Source: Nephromyces sp. MM_2019 (taxonomy: Eukaryota; Apicomplexa; Aconoidasida; Nephromycida). From it: a stretch of 20,918 nucleotides of DNA. The stretch lies in NCBI GenBank assembly GCA_015657535.1, contig JADHZB010000955.1, positions 4,034 to 24,951 on the forward strand. The letters are read 5' to 3'. Below the pieces are notes generated by a model, which was not told the DNA's origin, did not search any database, and saw only the letters and a list, made by a program, of their open reading frames with translations. The position numbers and the translations under genes are program-made. Position 1 is the stretch's first letter. The number at the start of each line of letters is the position of its first letter. Shown here in pieces: positions 9,815-19,200 of this stretch.

Positions 9815-9975
9815 ATATGTGTGCGTATTTATGCGCGTCTATGTATATCTATGTATCTGTGTGTTCATGTATGTGTGTCCATGTGTGTGCATCTATATAT
9901 GAATCTGTGTATGTGTATCTATCTGTGCATCTATATATATGCATCCATATATGTCTCTATGTATATGTATGTAGA
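9815..9975 (+). repeat. TATG/TGTG low-complexity repeat
   Basis: Irregular units of TATGTATC, TGTGTG, CATCTATATAT and GCATCCATATATG over about 160 bases. The overlapping ORF rich in Tyr, Val, Cys and Ser reflects the repeat. Confidence 0.75.
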
Positions 9976-10324
9976 TGTACGGCTATTGAGCTTCTCATGA
10001 AAGTCTCCCGGTCACAAAGGGCAAATTGTGTACAAAAGAAGCTTGCCCTTATACCTTTGACTTCTTGGGCATTCTGTCTACATTGCTACAATTTCTTTCG
10101 AAAGCACGGGAACACATTAGGCGGAATTTCAAGGAGATCGAAAAAGTTGCTTATACTGACTAAACTAATTAAAAAAATTATTTTTCTGTAGCAAGAACCT
10201 AGCATAAAAAAGCTTGAAACATTGTTACAACGAGGAAAGTTCTTTGATAGTGTTAAAGCCGCGATATTCCTCTTTATAGGAGCTAGTGTCGAAGGCGGGA
10301 ACGTTGTGCATATTCCTGTACTAT

Positions 10325-10346
10325 ACGCACATATGTATATGTGCGT
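10325..10346. promoter_or_regulatory. 22-bp near-perfect dyad, possible protein-binding site
   Basis: ACGCACATA (10325-10333) and TATGTGCGT (10338-10346) are exact reverse complements around TGTA, whose outer bases also pair. It lies in the divergent intergenic region. It could be a binding site or a small hairpin; function is inferred from symmetry only. Confidence 0.3.
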
Positions 10347-10544
10347 CCTGCGTATGTTTTATGCCAGCTGAAATCCCGTATCGAGTAAAAAAGTAGGTTT
10401 TTAGCGCAGCAGTAACTAGCAAAATGAGAGGCCTCTAATTATTTTGTCGATAATTCCGCTGTTCATACTTGCAATACACACTAATTTACTTTTAATCCTC
10501 GTGCTTGTGCCGCCAATCTAGCATTCCTGGGAATTCTCAGTATA

Positions 10545-10552
10545 TGCATGCA
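10545..10552. promoter_or_regulatory. TGCATGCA palindrome (ApiAP2-type motif)
   Basis: An exact 8-bp palindrome matching a motif known to be bound by some apicomplexan AP2-domain factors. A second copy is at 12164-12171. Both lie between the divergent RAP and P4-like genes. Sequence match only. Confidence 0.25.
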
Positions 10553-11944
10553 TTTTTTGGTAACTTAGCTTGCTGAGATTGCACTTACCCACTGCAGTAA
10601 CGCACATTATACGGCTATTTCGGGAAGGCGGTATCGATTCAACTCCGTTAAAAAGCGTGTAGCTTTATAACAGAAAACTTTCGAGAAAATTGCCTTGATT
10701 TCATTTCAAGTATCTTTTTTAAGGTTCTCTAGCGAGGTTCGGCGAGTAACTCGAACATTTAATTATTCGAAAGAGCTCTACACTTTGTCCATACATTGCT
10801 TAGAACCCTCTTTGTTTCAGTATAAATATTCTTAAGTTCTTTATCGAGTGGTATGTTGCTTATATATATTCACGAGATAGTTGCCATAGAGGTTTTTAGT
10901 GGCTCATATTTTAAATATACACCTTTAGCTAGTTGCTACACAACATTTTGATCCTTTCAGTTCAATTTAATGATGTGGCTAGTTTTTAAAATTTGATTCG
11001 CTACTATCACGTAATTGTTTTCAAAGGCAATATCTTCGATGGTTGCGAATTTTTTTTTAGTGTGAATGCCAGGGTATTACGCGTTCCTTTGAGAATACTC
11101 TTAATGTTTATTAAAGCGTTAGATAATCATACTACTAGAAGCAGGATAGTAGGGCACGTAGACGCTCTTAAACACGCTGAACATGCGTTGTCTATATTTC
11201 AATTTGTGGCTCAAATATCCCTTGCGAGTATGCTGCCTTTGCTTAGTATGCAATGCAGTGACAGACATAAGATCGTTCACACAATCAAAGGTACATTAGT
11301 GTTGAACTTCATCGAACCATACTACTGCTACTACAAAGAATCAAGCTGAGCTTGTTATGTGCAGGCTACATTTATGTTTTTTCCTTGACACCCTCTATTC
11401 TGCAAACGGTTACCTTCCTGCATAGTTTCGTAGATATAATAATCATAAGCTCTCATGGAAGCACTAAAAAGAGTCTTTAAATTTCCCCCTTTTTAATAGT
11501 TTCATGCTGCTACGTAATACTGTAACAAAACGGTAAAGCCATAGGCATCTATGGATAAGCTTCTGGGTGCTCTCAGGGCAAATGGTTCGGAAAATTTGAA
11601 GATTCTTGGAAATCATATCATTTAGCTGAAAAAAAAATACTATCATAAGCAAATGCAATGATTTGGAGTGCATGAAAAAATTAAAAGAAAAATTAATTAA
11701 GATAATTGAGGAATGAATGTCTTTCCGAAAAAAGACTTCATGGTACACAGTAAATCTCTAATGCTTCCGCCGCCTTCTATCGCATGTTTTTGGGACAAGG
11801 CTGCTAGGCACTTATTTTTTTGTAAAACTCAGAAAAATTAAAATAATAGATGCTTTAATAAACTTCGGAAGCATGAGCAATTAATTTTATAGAGGAAACA
11901 CGAAGCAAATTTAGAGACTCTAATATGATTAAACGTATGAACTT

Positions 11945-12050
11945 TGAGTCGCCGAGTTGCTTGCAGAAGGGCAAGCAGCTGGCCCGAGTGGGGTGTTGAT
12001 ACCTCCCTCAGGGATAGGATGTTTTCTACCCCAAGGTTTTTCTACCCGAT
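11945..12050. other. GC-rich hairpin-forming patch, possible structured RNA or inserted DNA
   Basis: A patch of about 105 bases clearly richer in GC than its surroundings. A 10-bp stem with one G-U pair (11955-11964 with 11971-11980, loop AGAAGG) is followed by a second hairpin: GGG-A-TAG (12011-12017) with CTACCC (12026-12031), one A bulged. TTTTCTACCC occurs at 12022 and 12038. Three overlapping ORFs cross the patch on both strands, which favours a compositional cause over a single gene. It does not match any snRNA, tRNA or SRP RNA that I recognise. Candidate only. Confidence 0.25.
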
Positions 12051-12163
12051 TTTTTGGAAGAGAAAAAGACACTATAAATATCTGCGTTATGTATTTTACT
12101 GCACAAGAAAAGCACATGAAAGTATCTATAGCAGACTTTAATCAAGTCACTTTTAGTGCCTTC

Positions 12164-12171
12164 TGCATGCA
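12164..12171. promoter_or_regulatory. Second TGCATGCA palindrome (ApiAP2-type motif)
   Basis: Exact 8-bp palindrome, 1.6 kb from the first copy, about 110 bases beyond the GC-rich patch. Match to a known motif class only; no binding evidence. Confidence 0.25.
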
Positions 12172-12502
12172 AAATGCACAAATTTTTGGCTGCTTTGTGC
12201 TTTCTGTAAATGATTTTTTTTACAATTCAATGTAAAAAATATTGTTCTCCCCTCAGATACTCTGTTTTAAAGGCGGTACGGAGCATCAGTTCCCAGGGGA
12301 AGTCTTGAAAGTGGTCAACTTACTATTTTGATACAGGAGCCGTATAGCACCCATGGAAGCACCTGAGTTCACAATTTTTTTCGCAAATCCCTTTGAGTAT
12401 CTAGGGCTAGAATCCGCCAAATAGTTTCTGGAATACTGCTTGTTTAAAAAAGAGGGGATATAATTAAAAAGTAGCTGCAAAAATTTTTGCCATATATTAG
12501 TC

Positions 12503-12517
12503 CTGGTTAATAACCAG
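12503..12517. promoter_or_regulatory. 15-bp palindrome
   Basis: CTGGTTA and TAACCAG are exact reverse complements around one A. Possible dimer binding site; symmetry is the only evidence. Confidence 0.2.
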
Positions 12518-14602
12518 CCTATTGGGTGAGTTTCATTCTTATACGTTTATGGCATGACTGTATCCGAATCAGGCGCAGATACAAGTATTCTGCATTAAAA
12601 CAAACTTTCTTAATCGTTGGTTTGCCTTAATCGGTTAAATCAGCTACTCCATGGTGTTTGAACCATATTCGACGATGCGTAGGGCACCATTTGTAGATGT
12701 GAGTTTACTGGGATGTGCAATGTAGACTAAGCACTGTTATTGCAGCTGCATCGAAAAGAGGTTTTTTAGGAAAATGAACAGCAGGATGCCGGTCTATAGG
12801 TTTGAGGATAAATTTCTTCTAAGGTTCTCGGTGCTAAATGCTGTAATAATCACTCTTGCGTGTCGAGTGGATCACAGTTAACAAAGTTAAAAAAGAGAAC
12901 TTCTCCCATTATCAGGGTCCTTATTAGTAAAGAGTAGACTCTACAGAAAATTTTCTTCTTTAGTTACTTATGGCGCGAAAATAAAAACTCATCATTTGAG
13001 AAGCTTGACCTACCTCTGTATAAAAGCTTTTCTTAGTACTCTTGTTAGCAATTGAATGAAAAATTGTTTGGAAATTTCAGTGTTTGAATAAAATTTGACA
13101 CTAAATGATATTTCTGTTGCTTACCAGGCTTATAATTTGCCAATATTATAATATATTATTTAAGGGATGTGTCGTGCTTCAAAGCAACTTTTTTGTAGGT
13201 AAAGATGATCAAGGGAAAAACCTCTCAATACTTTTTACAAAATATGTGCCTCACACCAATCTACAGCAAAAACCTACCTAGCAAACCTAATCAACAAAAA
13301 AAAAACCTCTGAATATTCTTCTCTAACTCATTGCTTCATACCTAAAGCAAAAACTAATCTTTGTTTCTTTGACTTTTTGACTGTGCTATTCAATTGTCGT
13401 ATGATGTTTCCTTGCACCAGACCTGCGATTCTGCTTCACCTCTTGCTGTTCTCAAACACTCCGGGGGCACTTTGGGTTGATCAATAAAAAATGTACGAAA
13501 AGCGGTAAATATATTTGAAAAATAACGATTCATCGCCGTTACCTACTACTTTGAAGTGAGCACACGCAGTAATAAAGTAATTGGAAAGCTTTGAAAGTGC
13601 TGTTACTGCGGAGTATTTTTCCCAAGGCTCCTTGACGAAGGCATTCAGCATTAGTCACGAAAAGTCATTTTGCGGGGCTGACTCTAGGACAAGAGTTATT
13701 CGTACCCGAGCAAAAGGTTTTTTCGACTTCTCAGAAAAAGGTCTACATAGACGGAGCTATCGGGTGTATAATGAGAAAACTTTCAAAAGTAGTGATTAAA
13801 AATGTAATATTTAAAAGACGTACTAATTTTTTGCTCAGCAAGGAATATATAATATATTTGTGAGAAATATAAAGCAGTACCGATGGAAATAGCGAACGGG
13901 TTATTGCGTTGACGCTTAGTAAGTATATTGGCAATGGAGTGGTGCTGCTGTCTCAATGAATACTTTTAGGTATCAAAAGTTGCCGCGACCTTGTTTTGGG
14001 TCACTGTTTTGTTGAGAATGTCAAAAAAAGTTTTTTTCTGCTGTTAAAACTCTTTTAATTTTTGATTGTATTTCAGAGACATTGGGTCTATCTAAACGCT
14101 GGCCGCATAGAGAATGATACTCTCACTTTTTTGGAAGTACTTAAAAAATGTAGAGAGCTTCCAAGCCTTGATTTTAACAAAAATTTTAGTTGGCTTATTA
14201 AAATTAATATTGAACTAGCCTGGATATCTAGTTAGCATTAGTCCCAGCACTTTTCGAATTTGATATCGTCGGAGATCGCTGCTTTCCTGCAATTTTTTGG
14301 AGAGTGACTCGTGGATATTATTCGCGCCTAGAAGGCAGCGCTGTTAGGTTCTTACCATTTGAGTCTACCTTTCCTTATTAAAAGTTATTCTGAGGGTTTT
14401 GAAGTACTTGATATATTTTTACCGAAAAAAGAGCAATGACTTTGAAATAATGGTTATTTCTTGAAAGGCATTAAATAGCATACCACATCATCCTGACAGG
14501 TTCAATTTCAAAAAATCCCTTGGATAAAAAAACCATCTTCTGCCGTATTTATGGGAAATAATTTTAGGCTTTTCTATTGAAAATAAGAGCACAGTAATAT
14601 TA

Positions 14603-14890
14603 CTACTTGCTGGTAAGTTCTGCTAGGGTATCACAATAAAGCAAGTTCTTTGTGTTTGCACAGAAGATGTTTTCATGGGGTAGAAGGGAAAATTTTGTTG
14701 CTATACTCGCAATATTTTTGTATGCTCTTTTTTTTTGGCGATATAGTTCAAGTTTCAAATTATTGTGTAGAATCGAAGCCAACGGATTTTTTGGTGCTTT
14801 TCGAAAGCCAACAACTAATAAAACTGGTAATTGCAGGGTATCATTTAATTGTATCGCTTTTGAGCCGGAATAAGGAGCAATGAAATGCAT
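14603..14890 (-). CDS. Weak candidate ORF, 95 aa, unknown
   Basis: ATG-initiated and stop-free for 95 codons, with a fairly even amino-acid mix (LQLPVLLVVGFRKAPKNPL near the N-terminus). No recognised domain. Two plus-strand frames (14650-14883 and 14652-14873) are also open over the same bases. The second has an internal ATG at 14667 followed by a basic-flanked hydrophobic stretch (NFVAILAIFLYALFFW) that resembles a signal anchor. At most one of the three is likely real, and possibly none; which strand is coding cannot be decided here. Confidence 0.15.
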   Translation of the reverse strand: MHFIAPYSGSKAIQLNDTLQLPVLLVVGFRKAPKNPLASILHNNLKLELYRQKKRAYKNIASIATKFSLLPHENIFCANTKNLLYCDTLAELTSK

Positions 14891-15650
14891 GGACTAAGCA
14901 AGATTGAATTCTGCAGCTTAGTCCCGCCAAGTGCTTTTTGTTTGTATTTCATGAGAGTTTAATGTGCTTACCTTCATATAGATTAGTTGCAGAAAACAAA
15001 AATTTTCCACGAAAAAAATTTTGAATTTTAAACCGCTGTTGTAAATGTAGATTTGCAAAAATTTCAATGTCTTCAACGCATCTTTATTTGCACCAAAAAT
15101 ATATTATACTTTAGTGAGAAATTTTTTGATGTTTGCAATGACAAGAAAATCATATGCGATAAAACTTGGAATATTTTCCAGAAATTTCAAATCTGGAAAC
15201 AAAACTGGTCTGTGCTAAAAATTAAGCAAAACTTTAGCGTACAAGTATGGTTTGATGCAAAAGCTATGAGCAGTAAAGAATTGAACCACAATAATGCTCA
15301 CGCTTAACATACGGAATAGCTAGGTTTTATCTGTTTGCTGCATCTTTTCAAAAGTTGTATACTTTATTTTTTTACACCTAATAAAAATGCTTTTCCTTGA
15401 GCCTAAAAGCTTAAAATGCAGCTTTCATAATAGCTTGAAGTTTGTTACTTTTTTTGACTGGCCATACAGAATTTCCCAGTCATAAAGATAGAGGATCTAG
15501 AAAATTTTATCAACTTTGCAATTTGATATATTTATAATGCTAAGCCGTTAAAATCCTGATAATTTTCAAGATTTTGTCACAACTTTCATGAGCGTGCTAA
15601 AAATGAGGAAGTATATGAATTAAACAATATAGAGTTACAAATTCAATTTT
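14891..15650. other. AT-rich DNA, nothing supportable
   Basis: An 84-codon plus frame (15053-15307) starts at TTG, is dominated by Lys, Phe, Ile and Asn, and has no motif. No other structure stands out. Confidence 0.4.
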
Positions 15651-15869
15651 TTAACAAGAAGCTCTAGATTCGCTTTTTCTCGTAAGTTTCCTGGAACTAA
15701 TCACTTCAGGGCTGAGATTTGCTTTTCCAATCTTATCGAGCTCAATTACCTCTATATTTGCTACTCTTCTTGGAGTTTCAAGCTGTAAAATACGTTTCTG
15801 CTGTGGCGAATTTTGAAAAAAATGCTCCCACATCTGATTTGGGCTCTCTTTTGAGTTTGAAATATATAG
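15651..15869 (-). CDS. Weak candidate terminal exon, 72 residues, unknown
   Basis: On the minus strand a CTGCAG acceptor-like site at 15875-15870 opens a 72-codon frame to TAA. Its translation (including NSPQQKRILQLETPRRVANI and KANLSPEVISSRKLTRKSES) is polar and charged, unlike typical AT-rich noise. It includes an ATG after 12 codons. A further stop-free piece on the same strand at 15971-16040 has a good acceptor (TTTTTTCTGGTTAG) and donor (GTAAAAAC), but its phase does not join this frame. No domain recognised; the gene, if real, would face the P4-like gene start at 16299 from the opposite strand. Confidence 0.18.
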   Translation of the reverse strand, partial: LYISNSKESPNQMWEHFFQNSPQQKRILQLETPRRVANIEVIELDKIGKANLSPEVISSRKLTRKSESRASC

Positions 15870-15872
15870 CTG

Positions 15873-16298
15873 CAGCTAAATACTATCAATTTGATTGAAA
15901 ATATGAAAAAAGCTCAAATCAAAACTTGCCTTTTTTTGACGCGGTTATATGTTAACTTCAGTGTTTTTACTTTGAATTAGGAGATGCAAAATTTGCGCTG
16001 ATTGCTTGGAAAAATGGCATGATATTGAAGATTGGCCAAGCTAACCAGAAAAAACGGTTAAATTCATACTCTCTTTGCAAATAGCCATGAAAATTTTTTT
16101 AATCATCCAAAACTTCCTCAGATATACATTTTTTCAAGTTATCCTTAGATAAAAAAAGCAATTTTTTTATAAAATTTACTTCATCAAAAACTGCAAAAAA
16201 AAAACTTCAAAAATTTCGCTTCCTTCAACAAAATATTATTTTTTTAACTTTCTCCCAAACTAAAAAGGCAGAATTTTTATCAATTTCAGTATATCAAA
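15873..16298. other. Upstream region of the P4-ATPase-like gene
   Basis: Very AT-rich, with A-runs at 16151-16205. A TTTCAG at 16284-16289 lies 9 bases before the ATG in frame with it, so the first listed exon could be joined to a 5' UTR exon or to earlier coding sequence. No promoter element can be named. Confidence 0.4.
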
Positions 16299-19200
16299 AT
16301 GAGAAGAAGAGCTTCCAAAAATTTTTCTCTTGCCTCCAATATGAGTGGCTCTTCTTGGAGTAAAACTGAGTCTCTTCAAGGAAATAGAGAAAACACTAGC
16401 GAAACAGAAAATTTTATGATTGCAGCCTCAGACCAGTTGGCTCTTTTGGAAAAACAGCAAGAACTCTTGAGAGAATCTACCCAAACATCTATTTTACAAA
16501 CTCGTATAGTTTTGATTAATTCCAGCGAAGTTGACAGGGGAATAAAATTTTCAAATAAAGTTGTCACACACAATTTACAGGTATGAAAAAGGACTTTATC
16601 GGCCTCCAAATTGAAGCACAAATTTTGCGAAAAATTTAAGCAATTTTAGTCAAAAAAAACGAATTGCCGACAAGTGTGTGTGGAATTGATGTTTTTAGAA
16701 AAAAAATCGTGAAGAAGAAGGGGTTTTAGCATAGAATCATGCTGCTCAGTGGCAGTTCGACGATAAAATTGATTTTTTAGATTTTTTTCAATTTTTAACT
16801 GTGTGAAAGTGAGTTGGAAAATAAATAAATTTAGCTGGTAAGTTTGAGAAATTAATAGCTTCGTGCTAGTGGACAAGGAGGAAGGCTAGAATAAGGAATG
16901 ATTATTAGAAATTAAAAGTTTTTGGTGGAACCTGAAGAGAAAATGCTTTTTAGAGAGGATTGAAGACATCTTATTTTGCATAGGAAAAGGATTAGGAAAA
17001 AAATCTTTAAGAGAAGCTTTAGTATTGCAAGAAATTGCAGTTTGTAGATTGAACTGAAGTTTTTAGCAATATATATGGAATTTGATGTAAAAATCATTAA
17101 ATTTTATTATACTTTAAAATTTTGTTTTGTCTTTTTTGACTAAAAAATTCAGAAAACATTGGCTTTGCTTCTGACTTGGTTTCATACAGTCCATAAACAT
17201 ACAAAAATGGATGGAAACGCTAGAAAATTGCTATTTTTTGGTTTTTTTGCTGATAAAAACAAGGAATTGTGCAGATAAATTGATTTTAAAAAGCCTGAGC
17301 GTTGTAATCACTTATTTTACTTACTGGTAGGATTTGAATTTTAAGACAATTTTCATGGTAGTTTATTCGAGTGATTCTTTCCACAAGAAAAATTTTTCAT
17401 CAGAAAAAGCGATTTAGTTCAATTTAAGCAAAATTGAACTCAAAAGAGATAGAAATTAGTCCTGAAGATGCGTTTTTATTGAAGGCAATCACTAATGGTG
17501 TGTATAGCTTTAAATAGTCTTTTTTTACAACACACACACCAGCATTTTTAATAGCTTTATCAAAGTAAACAAGTAATTGAGCAATTTAAAAAAAACCCAC
17601 TTTATTCTCTTCTTCAGCTATTTGGTTTACTTTCAAACCTGTTTTGGGCCCACCTCTATCGCTTTCCAGCCATTTGGTACTTGGTCCTCAGCTTTTTTAT
17701 GGTATTTACTGTAATATGGGAGGTTGAACTATTTGCTTGGGATGTTATTGTTATTTATATAACCTTTATAGTGCTGACAATCATCAAATTCTTGAGGCAA
17801 AATATACGGAGATCCAAAGAAAACTCAAAAACAAACGAAAGAAGCTGCCTTTTACTCAATAAAGCGAGAAAAAAGCTAGTAAAAGTAGGTTCTTGTGTGT
17901 GAAATGTTGAAGAAGGGATTTTTTTGTTATTGCTAGTTTTATTTTAATTTTGTGTGTGTGTGACATTTTGAAGAAGGGATTTTTTTGTTATTGCTAGTTT
18001 TATTTTTGAAGAAATTGAAGATTGTATGCTAATTGCTAGTTTTATTGATTTTATTTGCACAAATATTTTTTGAGTAGAATTTTTCGCTAATCGCTTCTTT
18101 GATTTTTTTCCTTCACTTTCATTATCTTGACTTTTTTATCCTGTTTTTAGTCCTGAAATGTGTGAGTTTTTCTTCAAATTTTGATGAAATATAAACGAAA
18201 AAGAAAATTTTTCTGTTTTGATTTTTTTTTCAATTTTTCATTGAAATGCAGAAACCCAGCATTTTTATAATTTGCTGAAATTTCAAGATTTTATGCAAAT
18301 TTTTGTTTATTAGCTACAAATTAAACTAAAATTAAGTTCAAAAAATTTTAAAGCAAAAATTTTATCTGAGAATTACAGAAAAATTAAGATTTTTTTCATC
18401 TCAAGGTGGCATGGGGGAACATCCGAGTTGGCAATATTTTAAGAATATACGAAGAAGAATTTATTCCTGCTGATCTCATAATGCTGAATTGTGGAGGGCA
18501 TGACGCCGCATATTTTGAGACTTCAACGGTGGATGGGGTGCTTTTTGAAAAGCCAAAATATCCAGTAGAGGATACAAGAGGTTTTGAAAATAAAAATTTT
18601 TTGAATTTTTTTTAGGAAAATTATTTTGTAAGACCCGGGCAAAAACTACGAGTTTTGGGATTCAAACAAGGAAAAAACGCGCACACACATACAAAAATTG
18701 ATCTTGAGTCATTTAAAATTGCAATTTGAGCTTTTTTTATAATATCAATAAGCAATGAGCTTTTAGCTGCTCAAAATAATGGAATTTGATTATTTTATCA
18801 AGTAATAGAATCGATTTTCAAAGAAAATAAAAAAGAATAATAATTTTTTTGATGAAGATTTTGCTTTTTTTTGTATTAAAAAAGCACATTTTTAGCTTTT
18901 TAATAGTATGATGGCATGAAAATTAAAGCCTATTTTTTTATCTGTTTCAAAAATGGGAAATTATCTTAAAATAGTGAAAAATTATTATTTTTCAAGATTA
19001 TTTTTGTAATTTCAACAAATTTACAGGTTGAAAATCACATTAAACTATTGAAGAAATAAATAATATTGCAGATAATGCTAAATTTAATAATTATTGACTT
19101 TGAAAAAAGCTTTAAAATTTTTTTTTGCAGTTTTTTGAACCTAACATTTTTTTTTCAAATTTCCAAGAATTTTGCCTTTGAAAAAATATTGAGAATTTCT

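Larger units (their letters stand above)
9481..11940. other. Intergenic DNA without recognisable genes
   Basis: Contains a TATG/GT-rich repeat (9815-9975), a 22-bp dyad (10325-10346) and a TGCATGCA palindrome (10545-10552). A stop-free plus frame at 10993-11349 has no upstream ATG, no clear splice sites and no known motif, and is of a length expected by chance here. Nothing else supportable is seen. Confidence 0.45.
12061..14602. other. AT-rich intergenic DNA without recognisable genes
   Basis: No credible coding region seen. It includes TGCATGCA at 12164-12171 and a 15-nt palindrome CTGGTTA-A-TAACCAG at 12503-12517. A 72-codon plus frame (13581-13799) lacks an ATG near its start and any recognisable motif. 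Confidence 0.45.

Noticed and set aside
10621..10650. tRNA B-box-like GATTCAACTCC
   Set aside because: No matching A-box at a proper distance and no cloverleaf stems.
10993..11349. 118-codon plus-strand frame
   Set aside because: Starts at TTG with no early ATG, no clear splice sites or domain; a frame this long is expected by chance in 8 kb of such DNA.
16745..16756. U4 snRNA-like CTCAGTGGCAGT
   Set aside because: Flanking bases do not continue the U4 sequence, and it lies inside P4-like intron 1.
17847..17856. U5 loop-like GCCTTTTACT
   Set aside because: Falls within P4-like exon 2 coding sequence without the flanking U5 stem.
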